NCBI GenBank assembly: GCA_007131745.1 | Contig: SLPX01000167.1 | Coordinates: 1-52,615, forward strand | Length of the DNA stretch: 52,615 nt | Direction: 5' to 3' | From: Myxococcales bacterium | Lineage (GTDB): Bacteria; Myxococcota; Polyangia; HGW-17; SLPX01 | Shown here: positions 18,863 through 28,253 of the stretch, one piece after another | How the letters are laid out: every line of letters begins with the position of its first letter | How positions within the stretch are numbered: the stretch's first letter is position 1 | Notes under the pieces: generated by a model | What the model saw: only the letters and a program-made list of their open reading frames with translations | Told to the model about the DNA's origin: nothing | Databases searched by the model: none | Made by a program: the position numbers and the translations under genes

Positions 18863-20094
18863 GCGGTTCAAACAAAGTCGTGGTCACGGGGATGGGCGTG
18901 CGTACCCCGATAGGAAACACCCCGGATGAATTGAAAGCCGGGTTGCTTTCCAACCGTTCGGGGGTAAAACACATGCCTGAATGGGATGAGATCCAAAATC
19001 TCAGGACCCGAGTGGCCGGTGTTTGTGATTGTGTTTACAATGAAAAGGAAATTCCCAGGCGAATGAGCCGTTCGATGGGACGAGTCGCCTTGTTGGCCCA
19101 ATCGGCTGCGGCAGACGCTATAAAACAAGCAGGACTTGAAGAACGGGATGTAGCGTCACCGGATTGCGGGGTGTCTTTCGGATCCACGGCCGGGAGCTTT
19201 GAAGAAACCCGAAAATTTCTGCGGCAGGTTTTCGTGACGCAGAGCTTAAAGGGTCTCAAGGCTTCAAGTTACCTGAAATTCATGAGCCATACGTGTGCCG
19301 CGAACCTTGCGGTTTGTTTCGGCATGCAGGGGCCGGTCATAGCGTCATGCACGGCTTGTGTTGCGGGTTCCCAGGGAATCGGGTTCGGTTACGAAGCTAT
19401 CAAGCTGGGCCGGGCGAAGATCATGCTCACCGGCGGTGCCGAGGAAATGCATTATCTCGATGCAGGGGTGTTCGATGTAATGCGCGCCACGTCGACACGT
19501 TTTAACGATGAACCCGGATCCACACCGCGTCCCTTTGACGCAAAAAGAGACGGCCTGGTGGTAGGCGAGGGCGCCGGGTGTTTGGTGCTGGAAGAAGAAG
19601 AACACGCGAAGAAACGCGGCGCTGAAATATTGGCCGTGGTGATGGGTTACGGAACATGCGCAAGCGGGACGCATCTCACCAACTCGGACGTAAACGGCAT
19701 CATGCGGGCCGTGGAGGCCGCCATGAAGGACGCGCGGGTTTCCCGTGAAGACATCGATTATATCAACGCTCACGCCACCGCCACCGCGATCGGCGATGCA
19801 GCAGAAGCGGAAGCCACAAACAGGCTCTTCGGGACATCGGTTCCGGTGAGTTGTCTCAAGGGATACATGGGTCACACCCTCGGAGCATCCGGCGGTATCG
19901 ACGGCGTGGCTACCATAATCATGCTAAACGACGGCTTTATTGCTCACACCAGGAACCTGGAGGAGCCGGATCCCCGGATCGCCGACTTGGATCACGTGAT
20001 GAATGAACCCCGGGAAGAAAAACTCCAAGTAGCGATGAGCAACAATTTTGCTTTTGGGGGCATAAACACTTCGCTCATTTTTGCACGCGGCTGA
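18859..20094 (+). CDS. Beta-ketoacyl-ACP synthase (FabF/KAS II type)
   Basis: A 411-residue ketosynthase with the full Cys-His-His set: nucleophile Cys167 in SCTACVAGSQ, first His in NAHATATAIGD and second His in GYMGHTLGASGG. The GFGG-like C-terminal signature appears as NFAFGGINT. It catalyses decarboxylative condensation of malonyl-ACP with an acyl-ACP or aryl-acyl starter. The start is GTG, overlapping the previous stop by four bases (GTGA), showing tight coupling. It is one of four ketosynthases in the locus (others at 36385, 37799 and 46806), and the only one encoded in this first block. Which condensation step it performs cannot be told from sequence. Confidence 0.92.
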   Translation: MSGSNKVVVTGMGVRTPIGNTPDELKAGLLSNRSGVKHMPEWDEIQNLRTRVAGVCDCVYNEKEIPRRMSRSMGRVALLAQSAAADAIKQAGLEERDVASPDCGVSFGSTAGSFEETRKFLRQVFVTQSLKGLKASSYLKFMSHTCAANLAVCFGMQGPVIASCTACVAGSQGIGFGYEAIKLGRAKIMLTGGAEEMHYLDAGVFDVMRATSTRFNDEPGSTPRPFDAKRDGLVVGEGAGCLVLEEEEHAKKRGAEILAVVMGYGTCASGTHLTNSDVNGIMRAVEAAMKDARVSREDIDYINAHATATAIGDAAEAEATNRLFGTSVPVSCLKGYMGHTLGASGGIDGVATIIMLNDGFIAHTRNLEEPDPRIADLDHVMNEPREEKLQVAMSNNFAFGGINTSLIFARG

Positions 20095-20110
20095 TTCTTC
20101 CCGGCATTGG

Positions 20111-20911
20111 ATGCTCTTGATGTCTACCGGTGAAACAATTGACCCATGTCGTCTTTCACCCGGGCAAAACAAGCCGGGACGCGTGGCGTGTGTTGTCCCG
20201 GTGTACAATCATGCGGAAAAAGCAGCCCCTGTAATTCGCGAAATCATTGACATGGGTTTTCCGGTTTTCGTGGTGGATGACGGGTCCACGGATTCCGGAT
20301 CAAGAAAGCTGGATTTACTGCAGGGCGCCGTGGTGGTGCGCCATGAAGAGAATCTTGGAAAAGGAGCGGCCTTGCTGACGGGTTTTGCCGAAGCGGCCAA
20401 GGTGGCGGATTGGGCCATAACCATTGACGGAGATGGTCAGCACAACCCCGCAGACATCACTCGGCTTGTGTCCGCTCTGGACGAAAGGGGCCGTCCGTTG
20501 GTGGTGGGACGACGTTCGGACGAGGATCTCGAAAACGCTCCCTGGACCAGCAGGTTCGGCCGAAAATTTTCCAACTTCTGGGTGAGAGTTTCAGGCGGAC
20601 AGCGGCTCGCGGACACCCAAAGCGGGTTTCGCGTTTATCCTTTGCCGGAAATCCTGGATCTGAACCCCAGGGCAAGGCGCTTCCAGTTCGAGGTGGAGAT
20701 TCTTGTCCTGGCTTCCTGGGCGTCCATTCCAGTGGTGGAAGCGGAAGTGGGGGTTGTGTACGATTCCGCCAGAGTCTCTCATTTTCGGCCGTTCGTGGAT
20801 TTTTGGCGAAATTTTTTCACTTTTACAAGATTGATCGCGTGGCGGGTGCTTTCTACAAAAAAACAACGCGCCCGGTGGGCGCGCCGCTCGGGAAAAAACC
20901 GTGAAAATTGA
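20111..20911 (+). CDS. Family 2 glycosyltransferase (DPM1-like)
   Basis: A 266-residue GT-A glycosyltransferase. It starts its Rossmann-like fold with VACVVPVYNHAEKA, has the nucleotide-sugar motif VVDDGSTD, the DxD-equivalent TIDGDGQH, and a QSGFRVYP segment typical of dolichol-phosphate mannosyltransferase-like enzymes. The C-terminus has an aromatic amphipathic stretch (FVDFWRNFFTFTRL) for membrane contact. GT2 enzymes recur in aryl-polyene and flexirubin loci and are expected to glycosylate the polyene carrier lipid or a related acceptor. The start is uncertain: ATG 20111 or 20120, both without a clear ribosome site; upstream TTG codons are open too. It overlaps the exporter gene by 11 bp. 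Confidence 0.88.
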   Translation: MLLMSTGETIDPCRLSPGQNKPGRVACVVPVYNHAEKAAPVIREIIDMGFPVFVVDDGSTDSGSRKLDLLQGAVVVRHEENLGKGAALLTGFAEAAKVADWAITIDGDGQHNPADITRLVSALDERGRPLVVGRRSDEDLENAPWTSRFGRKFSNFWVRVSGGQRLADTQSGFRVYPLPEILDLNPRARRFQFEVEILVLASWASIPVVEAEVGVVYDSARVSHFRPFVDFWRNFFTFTRLIAWRVLSTKKQRARWARRSGKNREN

Positions 20912-23900
20912 TCATCCAATCGCGCGCTGGTCCGTGTCGCTCTTAGTTTGCGGCTTTTTGGCCTTGGCGTTTTCTGTCGGGCTGGGCCGTGTGCGCATAG
21001 ACAGCGATATAGAAGCAGTGATGCCCGATGGGGATGATATTGTTTCCGACGCGAGGCACATCCTCGGTTCGCAGAGGTTGTTGGATCGAGTCTTCATCCA
21101 GTTGACCATCAGCGGCCTGGAAGACGATGCAGGCGTCGATGAACTCGTAAGCCTTGCTTTGTTATTGGAAACTCGACTCAATGAAAGCGGGTTGTTTGAA
21201 TCAGTGGGTGTGGAAGGGGCTGAAGAAGCGATGAGTTCGGTCCTGGGTTCGGTTGTAGATAACCTGCCCGTGTTGTTCACGGAAAAAGAACTTGTAGAAA
21301 TGGTAGCGCCCCTCCTTTCGCGTGAACGAATCCATGAAGCAGTAATGGAGAACCGCCGAAAACTCATGGATATAGAGGGAGTGGGTCAATCCGAATTCGT
21401 GGCCAAAGACCCCCTGGATTTGAAAGTCATCGCGCTTGGACGCATGGCGCCCCTGAATCCTTCCGAAGATGCAATGATATATCGCAGAAACATCGTCAGC
21501 CGCGATGGCAAACGCTTGCTCCTTTTCGCCCAACCCAAGAAGCCGGGTTCGGACACCGAGTTCGGAAGAAAGCTTCAGAGTGAACTCGAAAAGATCAGCT
21601 TGGAAATTCAAAACCTGAAAGAACCCGATTCATCGGACAGGGATTTCCAAGTCCACATGACTTGGGCCGGAACATTCCGGGCCGCTCTGGATAATGAAAC
21701 CATCATCCGGCGGGATACGATGCAGGCGGTCACCCTCGCGGCGATTGGAATAGTTTTGTTGCTCTTGCTGTGTTTTCCCCGGCCCCGATACAGCTTGCTC
21801 GCGGTTGTGCCCGCGGTAGCGGGTGCGATGGCGGCCTTGTTCGTGTATTCTCTTTTCTTCCGCACAATCTCCGCCATCGCCCTGGGGTTCGGCGGCGCAC
21901 TCATATCCATGACCGTGGATCACGGAATTGCATATCTCTTGTTTTTGGACTCCCCCGGAAACACATCGGGGCGCGAAGCTTCCAAAAAGGTCTGGGCCGT
22001 GGGTCTGCTTGCTGCGCTCACCACTTCGTTCGCTTTTCTTTCGCTTCTTTTCGGAGGTTTTCCCCTGCTGGCACAAATAGGAGTTTTCGCGGCCGCGGGA
22101 ATATTCTTTTCTTTTCTGTTCGTACACACCGTGTTTCCGCTGTGGCTTCACAGGGTGCCGGGTCGCAACAGGAAACCCATTCTTCCAATCGATCGGATTC
22201 TTTCCCGAATCGGCACGGTGAAGGGGTGGAAACTTTTTGCAGGCGCCACAGTCGTGTTTGTGTGCCTGGCTTTTTTCGCGCGACCCGGTTTCGAGGCCGA
22301 TGTCGAGAAAATGAACACGGTTTCCCAGGAAACTCTAAGGGCGGAAAATGAAATCAGAGAGTCATGGGGCGATCCGGCCGGCGGGGCTTACCTTTTCATC
22401 GAAGGTGAAAACATCTCCGAGTTCAGGCTAAAGGCCGACCGCGCCGCCCGTTTTATAGATGAAGGTGTTTCCAAAGGCGTTTTGAAAGAAGGGTTTTCGC
22501 CGGCCATGATTTTCCCCGGCGAGGAGAGATCAAAGGAGAATTTCAAATCCTGGAAAGAGTTTTGGACCACCGAGCGAACGCAGACGCTCAGGAAAAACCT
22601 TTCGGAAGCCGCTGAAAAAGCCGGGTTTACCGAGGATGGGTTCAGCCCCTTTTTAGCCATGGTTGAAGCCGACTCCGCGGACCCTCCCGATTTTCCGAGC
22701 GAAGTCTACGAACTAATGGGAGTTTCCAGGGGAAAAAGGGGAAACAAATGGGTAATGCTTGCGCCGCTGACACCTTCCGCACTCTACGATGCTCCAACCA
22801 TTTCCCGGAAAGCCCACCGTTTGGGATTAAGGTTTTTTGACGGACCCCATTTCGCGAAACACCTTTCTGAAATACTTGCAAGCACGTTTCTTCGGATGCT
22901 GATCATCGTTGGCGCGGGGGTCCTGGTGTTGCTCTTGATCCTTCTTTGGGACTGGAAATTGATGGTCGCCGCAGTGCTCCCACTGGTTTTCGCCCTGGTA
23001 TGCACACTGGGAACCCTCAAGCTCCTGGGGCGTCCTCTTGACATTCCCGGGTTGATGTTGGCCGTGGTGGTTTTGGGAATGGGAGTGGATTACGGAGTGT
23101 TTTTCGTCAGGGGTCATCAGCGGTTTTTGAGTTCAGCTCATTCTTCGATGGTTCCCATCCGCATGGCGGTGTTTCTTGCAGCCGGATCCACCCTTGTGGG
23201 CTTGACAAGCCTCGTCGGCTCGAGCCACGCTGTTCTCAGGAGCGCAGGAGTAACGACATCCCTTGGCATCTTTTACTCTCTTGCAGGAGCCTATTGCCTC
23301 CTTCCACCCATTTTGGAAAAGCTTTTCACTTCATTTCAGCCGGAGCAAAATCCGGTCTCGGCCGGAACCCGAATTCATCACCGCCTTGTAAACAAGCGCT
23401 ACCGGCGATTGGAACCGTTTCCAAGGTTGTTTAGCCGTTTCAAGTTGCGTTTGGATCCGATGTTTCCGAGACTCGCGCAACTGGTGGGATCCGCGAAACG
23501 AATCATCGATATCGGTTGTGGGTACGGCGTGCCGGCCACGTGGCTCGCGGCTTCTCGGCCCGAGGTTCGCGTGCTCGCCCTGGAACCGGATTCGGACAAG
23601 GCCCGGATCGCTGCCCGTGCTTTGGGCGGTCAAGGAGAAGTGTTGATCGGGTCGGCTCCCGACATTCCTTTTTCAAAGCATTTCGCAGGTCATCCGGCCG
23701 ATGCGGTTTTAATGTTGGACATGGTGCATTATCTTGATGACGAATCCATGACGGCAGCTTTTAAGAACGCTCGAAATTGTTTACATGAAAACGGTCGGTT
23801 GATCTTGCGGGCCACGGTTCCCGGCCGCGCAGGATTCGCGTGGGAGCGATGGATCGAACGATTCAGGTTTATAACCAGGTCCATCCGCCCGGTGTTTCGA

Positions 23901-24041
23901 TCAAAAGAAGCGATTGTTTTGTCACTGGAAAAAGCCGGTTTTGATCTTCTGCTTTGTGAACCGGTACGTTCCGGTCGCGAAGAACACTGGTTTACCGCTA
24001 AACCGATGATTCGGGAAAAAAAAGGCGAAACAAGAGAATAA
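20901..24041 (+). CDS. MMPL/RND-family exporter fused to a C-terminal SAM methyltransferase
   Basis: A 1046-residue fusion. Residues 1 to about 830 have the two-fold RND layout: a membrane helix (VSLLVCGFLALAFSVGLG), a periplasmic loop and a five-to-six helix bundle, repeated once, as in the COG4258-type exporters of aryl-polyene loci. Near residue 867 a class I methyltransferase begins with IIDIGCGYG, followed by the acidic VLALEPDSDKAR and the post-I VLMLDMVHYL. The combination suggests transport of the lipid across the inner membrane with methylation at the cytoplasmic face. In many related loci the methyltransferase is separate, so the fusion is notable. The start is GTG 20901, overlapping the glycosyltransferase stop. 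The next gene starts 28 bp downstream. Confidence 0.9.
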   Translation: MKIDHPIARWSVSLLVCGFLALAFSVGLGRVRIDSDIEAVMPDGDDIVSDARHILGSQRLLDRVFIQLTISGLEDDAGVDELVSLALLLETRLNESGLFESVGVEGAEEAMSSVLGSVVDNLPVLFTEKELVEMVAPLLSRERIHEAVMENRRKLMDIEGVGQSEFVAKDPLDLKVIALGRMAPLNPSEDAMIYRRNIVSRDGKRLLLFAQPKKPGSDTEFGRKLQSELEKISLEIQNLKEPDSSDRDFQVHMTWAGTFRAALDNETIIRRDTMQAVTLAAIGIVLLLLLCFPRPRYSLLAVVPAVAGAMAALFVYSLFFRTISAIALGFGGALISMTVDHGIAYLLFLDSPGNTSGREASKKVWAVGLLAALTTSFAFLSLLFGGFPLLAQIGVFAAAGIFFSFLFVHTVFPLWLHRVPGRNRKPILPIDRILSRIGTVKGWKLFAGATVVFVCLAFFARPGFEADVEKMNTVSQETLRAENEIRESWGDPAGGAYLFIEGENISEFRLKADRAARFIDEGVSKGVLKEGFSPAMIFPGEERSKENFKSWKEFWTTERTQTLRKNLSEAAEKAGFTEDGFSPFLAMVEADSADPPDFPSEVYELMGVSRGKRGNKWVMLAPLTPSALYDAPTISRKAHRLGLRFFDGPHFAKHLSEILASTFLRMLIIVGAGVLVLLLILLWDWKLMVAAVLPLVFALVCTLGTLKLLGRPLDIPGLMLAVVVLGMGVDYGVFFVRGHQRFLSSAHSSMVPIRMAVFLAAGSTLVGLTSLVGSSHAVLRSAGVTTSLGIFYSLAGAYCLLPPILEKLFTSFQPEQNPVSAGTRIHHRLVNKRYRRLEPFPRLFSRFKLRLDPMFPRLAQLVGSAKRIIDIGCGYGVPATWLAASRPEVRVLALEPDSDKARIAARALGGQGEVLIGSAPDIPFSKHFAGHPADAVLMLDMVHYLDDESMTAAFKNARNCLHENGRLILRATVPGRAGFAWERWIERFRFITRSIRPVFRSKEAIVLSLEKAGFDLLLCEPVRSGREEHWFTAKPMIREKKGETRE

Positions 24042-24069
24042 CGTTTCCCTGTATGTGGAAAACATATTC

Positions 24070-24939
24070 ATGAAAGCGTTTATATACAAAGTATTTGCAT
24101 GGGCCGCGCGCTACATGGGAGTATGGATCGTCTCGGCCTTTGCATGGATTGTTTCGACGGGGTATTTTTTGTTTCTACCCCGCAGGACCGCTCATTCGGT
24201 GCGGTTTTATCGAACGCTTTTCCCGGACAGAGGTTTTTGGGGTCATCTCGGCCTTGCATGGAAACAATACCACGATTTCGCGGCCCAGTACGCGGACCGT
24301 TTGCGGCTCAAGTATTCTCCGGAAAAAATCGTATACACCACCGAAGGATGGAGCTTTTTGAAGGAAATCATGGATTCGGGCCGAGGAGCGATTCTGCTCA
24401 TGTCACACGTAGGAAGCTGGGAAACCGCGGCCCGCCTCTTGAGCAGGCAAAAAGCGAAATTGCTCCTGCTCATGGGAGCGCGCTCAGGTGAGCAAATCGA
24501 GGCGCTTCAAAAATCCGACCTGAAACAAGACGGTGTGGAAATCCTGGCCGCGGATCCGGACGATGAATCATCCTTCAGTGTCTTGGATATGCTGGATTTC
24601 ATCAAAAAGGGTGGAATCATATCCATGGCCGGGGATCGCGCCTACACCGGGGATCATCGATCCATCGAGGTGAATTTCTGCGGTCGAAAGGTTTCCGTAT
24701 TATCAGCGCCGCACGCTTTCGCTCTCATTACGAAAACTCCCATAATAACGTTTTTCGCCTTGCGGATCGGCCGTGGACGTTTCCATTTCATTGCGTTGAA
24801 ACCTCGATACGTGAAAACAGAATCCCGCAAAGACAAGGCAAAAGTTCTGCAGGCTTCGGCCCAGGTTTATGCCGACGACCTGGCAAAGATAGTCAGCCGG
24901 TATCCCGGCCAGTGGCATCATTTTGAACCGTTCGTGTAA
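24070..24939 (+). CDS. LpxL/HtrB-like lysophospholipid or lipid A acyltransferase
   Basis: A 289-residue membrane-bound acyltransferase. The catalytic HxxxxE motif is SHVGSWETA, in the position typical of LpxL/LpxM late acyltransferases, followed by GDRAYTG and an N-terminal membrane anchor (YMGVWIVSAFAWIVSTGYFLF). It is expected to move an acyl or aryl-polyene chain from ACP to a lipid acceptor at the inner membrane. Such genes are constant members of aryl-polyene loci. ATG 24070 is preferred; a GTG at 24055 is in frame and possible. It is the last gene of the first plus-strand block, facing the convergent TPR/PEGA gene 21 bp away. Confidence 0.86.
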   Translation: MKAFIYKVFAWAARYMGVWIVSAFAWIVSTGYFLFLPRRTAHSVRFYRTLFPDRGFWGHLGLAWKQYHDFAAQYADRLRLKYSPEKIVYTTEGWSFLKEIMDSGRGAILLMSHVGSWETAARLLSRQKAKLLLLMGARSGEQIEALQKSDLKQDGVEILAADPDDESSFSVLDMLDFIKKGGIISMAGDRAYTGDHRSIEVNFCGRKVSVLSAPHAFALITKTPIITFFALRIGRGRFHFIALKPRYVKTESRKDKAKVLQASAQVYADDLAKIVSRYPGQWHHFEPFV

Positions 24940-24960
24940 AAAGAAAATTTTGGGAAAAGA

Positions 24961-26007
24961 TCAGAACCGGCCGAATGCACCCAGTCCGCCGCCGCCCGGC
25001 AAAACAACCGGAACTATCATTCGCCTTAAGGACGTGGTTTCTTTCTCACCGTCAATGGGAACTTCCTTGGCAAGAACGTGATTCAAAGCCAAGCTCACAA
25101 CTCCCCCTGCAAGGGCCACGCCGCCTATGACCGCAAAGGAAATCCCCGCGTTTTTATGCCTGTCCGCGGAACGCTGCAATGATGTATCCGGCACGCCTCC
25201 AGCCCAGTTGCGTGGGTTGTCATAGTCATCGTAGAGTTGCTGTGACCTGACGAACAGACCAGCGGAAACACCCCCCATGACCAACCCCACACCCATAATG
25301 CTCCAGGGGACCCATCGCGGCATCATGTATTTCAGCCTTGTTTGTTCCTTTATTTTGACTTCGACCAGCTCCCCTTTTATGGGTTCGAGGCTGACTTCGA
25401 ACCTGTGCGTTTGCCCGCCTTGCGGATCCGCCACCAGGGTTTGGGTGTGGTGTTTTTCAAGCATCGCGGCCAAAACATGTCTTCCGGGGTCTACCGTAAC
25501 GGTTCTCCGCAAGGGCGCGGTTCCCAGATATTCGCCGTTTAAGGAGATGGACACGCCTTGTTGTTCACAGATTATCTCCAAAGTAGCGACCCTCTCCTGC
25601 AGGTCGACGATATGTCGCTCAGCACGCTCAATCAACTCCTTGTATTCAGCGGTTTTTGGAGCTTCCTCCACGAACCGCTTGAAATAGTTCATCGCGGATG
25701 ACGGGCGGTCCATTTCCATCGCCATTCGGGCCAGGTTGTATGAAAACCTCGGGTTCTTGTACGCTGCATATGCCTTGATCCAAAGATTGGTCGCCAGAAC
25801 GTAGTTTCCTCCCACCGCGGCTTCCACAGCCTTTTTGTGCAAAGCCTGGGACTCCTCTTTTCCGTTTCCATGGATTCCGGCAACTCCTTGCTCATCAGCT
25901 CTCAGGTTTCCCGGAAAGAATGAGTGGACCAGAAAGACAATAATTATTGTCAGCTTTACCCCGGTGCGTTTTCTTTTAGACGCCTTGTTTTGTTTGTACG
26001 TGTTCAT
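24961..26007 (-). CDS. TPR/PEGA-domain membrane protein, partner of the adjacent Ser/Thr kinase
   Basis: A 348-residue protein with an N-terminal signal or anchor (KLTIIIVFLVHSFFPG), tetratricopeptide-like helices (HKKAVEAAVGGNYVLATNLW, LARMAMEMDRPSSAMNYFKR) at about residues 55-120, and a PEGA-like beta domain (ISLNGEYLGTAPLRRTVTVD) near 155-190. Two membrane helices follow (MGVGLVMGGVSAGLFV and FAVIGGVALAGGVVSLAL). The C-terminus reads LPGGGGLGAFGRF, nearly the same tail form as the protein at 42686. TPR/PEGA proteins commonly sit beside Ser/Thr kinase genes in myxobacteria, as here (68 bp downstream of the kinase gene). Function is unknown; an envelope scaffold or sensor is plausible. The pair seems unrelated to polyene synthesis. 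Confidence 0.75.
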   Translation of the reverse strand: MNTYKQNKASKRKRTGVKLTIIIVFLVHSFFPGNLRADEQGVAGIHGNGKEESQALHKKAVEAAVGGNYVLATNLWIKAYAAYKNPRFSYNLARMAMEMDRPSSAMNYFKRFVEEAPKTAEYKELIERAERHIVDLQERVATLEIICEQQGVSISLNGEYLGTAPLRRTVTVDPGRHVLAAMLEKHHTQTLVADPQGGQTHRFEVSLEPIKGELVEVKIKEQTRLKYMMPRWVPWSIMGVGLVMGGVSAGLFVRSQQLYDDYDNPRNWAGGVPDTSLQRSADRHKNAGISFAVIGGVALAGGVVSLALNHVLAKEVPIDGEKETTSLRRMIVPVVLPGGGGLGAFGRF

Positions 26008-26074
26008 CTGTTTTTATCCATTGCCCTTATTCGAGATTTCAGGGTTTGACAGACCGTGTTTTCAAAAAGGGATC

Positions 26075-27883
26075 TCAAAAAGCAAGATCCGGTTTCCTGG
26101 GCTTCTGGGTTGAAGGTTCACTCTTTTTCGGCTTGGGCGTTTCCACTGCAGCGGCTTTCTTTTCCTTTGTCTTGGCTACATCGGCCGCTTGTTTGTCCGG
26201 TCCTCTCCGCCTTCTGCGTCCCGTTCGAGGGTCTCTTGTGGGAACTTCCCCGGCCGCGGCCTTTTCCTCTTCTTCAGCCTCTTTGTCGGCTTCTTTTTCA
26301 GCTTCTTTCCCTACATCTTTTTCCGTATCGACCGTACCCGGAACTTCCGCCTGTTCTTCTTTTTCGTCCGGCTCTTCAGGTTTTTCTTCAACCATCTTTG
26401 TTTCCGTGGATTCCTCGTCATCCTTTGAATCAGCCTTGGAATCCGCGGTATCCACGGATTCAACCGACGGTTTCACGGTTTCGTCTTTGGCGGATCGGCC
26501 GAAAACAAAGAACGCCCCCACGCCGATAGCCAAAACTGCTGCCGTTACTCCGGATACGATCCCGATGACTTTTCCTTTTGAACTCACCGCGGCGAAATCT
26601 TCTCCACCGTGGAGCGAGGCTGAATGAACACCTTCGGACGTTGGAGCCGGCCCTGTCCAAGAAGCAGGGCCGCTTTGATTCGCCGCCATGTTCATGGATT
26701 GTCCGGGCCCAGGGGGGGATGTGATCTGACCCGGCCCTTGTCCGCCCGACGGATACTGTCCGCCCGACGGATACTGTCCGCCCGACGGATACTGTCCGCC
26801 CGACGGATACTGTCCGCCCGACGGGTACTGTCCGCCCGATGGATACTGTCCGCCCGACGGGTACTGTCCGCCCGATGGGTACTGTCCGCCCGATGGGTGC
26901 TGTCCGCCCGATGGATAACCTGCCGCGGGCGCGGGTTGTGCACCCTGTTGCATGGGAGGTTGTCCGGGATAAGCTTGACCCTGGTGAACAACCGCAGGGT
27001 CTGCACCGGAATAAAGCGCTGCACGGAAAGCATCCACAAACTCCCGGATAGACTGAAAACGTTCGTCGGGATTCTTTCGCATGGCCCGGTTGACGACTTC
27101 CACAATACCCTGTGGAAGCCAGGGAGCGATATTTTGCAGGGGTTCAGGTTCGCTGTTGCAGATCTTGAACAAGACCAGCATCGGTGTTCCTGCATCAAAC
27201 GGGACGTTTCCCGAAAGGACTTCGTAGGTGATGCTCCCGATGGAATAAATGTCCGACCTCGCGTCCACGGTTTTCGCCGATCCCTGGGCCTGTTCGGGGG
27301 ACATGTACGCCGGGGTGCCGAGATACGCCATTTCCTGGGTTTGAAGAGTCTGGCATTCCTTCACTTTGGAGACGCCGAAATCCAATATCTTTACGATCTC
27401 TTTGCCTGAGTGATCCTTGGCAAGAAAGATGTTGTCCGGTTTCATATCCCTGTGAATGATTCCAGCTTCGTGTGCAGCGCCCAGACCGTCGGCAATTTGT
27501 TCCAAGATCACGAGCCAATCCCCGGGGTGCATTCGTCCAACTGCTCCCAGCCGCCCCCTGAGATCTTGGCCGTCGAGCATTTCCATCGCCATGAAGTGGG
27601 TTCCGTCGCCCACTTTGTTGAAATCCACCACTTCCACGATATGAGGTGTGTTCAGCGATGCAGCGATAACGGCTTCTCGATGAAATCGTTGAGCCGCTTC
27701 GCCTCCGGCTATGCTCGCGGAAAGAAACTTGATTGCATATCGCCTCGGAATCGCAACGTGCCGGGCTTCATAGACCTCGCCCATGCCGCCTTGGCCGATG
27801 AGTCGCTCCAGGCGATATGTTTCTCTTAATACCTGCCCGATTCTTGAAAGAGCAGCCTGGTCTTGTTGTTGATCCGAAGTCAT
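26075..27883 (-). CDS. Transmembrane Ser/Thr protein kinase (Pkn/PASTA-less type) with PSGGQ tandem-repeat linker
   Basis: A 602-residue eukaryotic-like kinase. Kinase motifs in order: GQGGMGEVYEARH (P-loop), AIKFL (Lys), HRDMKPDN (catalytic loop), DFGVSK and PAYMSPEQAQG, over about residues 18-285. A Pro/Gln/Gly-rich linker follows with ten PSGGQ units, then one membrane helix (VSGVTAAVLAIGVGAFFVFG, about 455-475) and a highly charged C-terminal tail rich in Glu/Lys with an RRRRR patch. ATG 27883 has a strong GGAAGGAAGG just upstream; the frame opens 21 bp earlier at a GTG. It probably phosphorylates cytoplasmic targets in response to envelope signals. It lies inside the polyene locus, but nothing shows that it regulates the locus. 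Confidence 0.92.
   Translation of the reverse strand: MTSDQQQDQAALSRIGQVLRETYRLERLIGQGGMGEVYEARHVAIPRRYAIKFLSASIAGGEAAQRFHREAVIAASLNTPHIVEVVDFNKVGDGTHFMAMEMLDGQDLRGRLGAVGRMHPGDWLVILEQIADGLGAAHEAGIIHRDMKPDNIFLAKDHSGKEIVKILDFGVSKVKECQTLQTQEMAYLGTPAYMSPEQAQGSAKTVDARSDIYSIGSITYEVLSGNVPFDAGTPMLVLFKICNSEPEPLQNIAPWLPQGIVEVVNRAMRKNPDERFQSIREFVDAFRAALYSGADPAVVHQGQAYPGQPPMQQGAQPAPAAGYPSGGQHPSGGQYPSGGQYPSGGQYPSGGQYPSGGQYPSGGQYPSGGQYPSGGQYPSGGQGPGQITSPPGPGQSMNMAANQSGPASWTGPAPTSEGVHSASLHGGEDFAAVSSKGKVIGIVSGVTAAVLAIGVGAFFVFGRSAKDETVKPSVESVDTADSKADSKDDEESTETKMVEEKPEEPDEKEEQAEVPGTVDTEKDVGKEAEKEADKEAEEEEKAAAGEVPTRDPRTGRRRRRGPDKQAADVAKTKEKKAAAVETPKPKKSEPSTQKPRKPDLAF
26739..26919 (-). repeat. 18-bp tandem repeat encoding YPSGGQ, ten units
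   Basis: Ten units of an 18-bp repeat lie inside the kinase gene, in frame. Units differ only by third-position or single-base changes (GGATAC/GGGTAC), which indicates recent expansion by slippage or unequal crossing over. The product is a flexible low-complexity linker between kinase domain and membrane helix. Confidence 0.9.
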
Positions 27884-28067
27884 CACCCTTCCTTCCAAAT
27901 CCACAATAACCCGGAAATTCTATCAGCCGGTAGGAATAGAGTCAACTTGAGTGAATGCGCGAATTCGCCCACCCGGCTTCGAACAAACAGCGGCCATCGC
28001 AACCTCCCTGCGTGCCGGATCGAGCGAGCCTGTTTATATCAGGCAGGCTCTTTCTAATGAGACCAGA

Positions 28068-28244
28068 TGATCGAACGAGCCTGGTTTCTACGGCGGCGCC
28101 CAAATCGCCGGACGTCGCCGTTTGAAGCTTACCCTTCGGGTAGCATCGTCGGCGACTCGGTTGAATCCCTTCAGCCCTTCGGGCAGCGGTCTTCAAACGC
28201 CGGCTTATTGGGCGACCGCCTTTTTTTTGAGGCCCGTTCGATCA
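28068..28244 (+). repeat. Element E1: 177-bp TIR element with UUCG-type hairpins and T8 run
   Basis: The ends TGATCGAACGAGCCT and AGGCCCGTTCGATCA are inverted repeats with one mismatch. Internally CGTTTGAAG (28119-28127) pairs with CTTCAAACG (28191-28199), and ACCCTTCGGGT and GCCCTTCGGGC form small stable hairpins. GGCTTATTGGGCGACCGCC then T8 (28221-28228) could act as a rho-independent terminator of a short transcript. It shares CCGCCGGACGTCGCCGTTTG-like sequence with element E4. Confidence 0.7.
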
Positions 28245-28253
28245 TTCGCTGTC

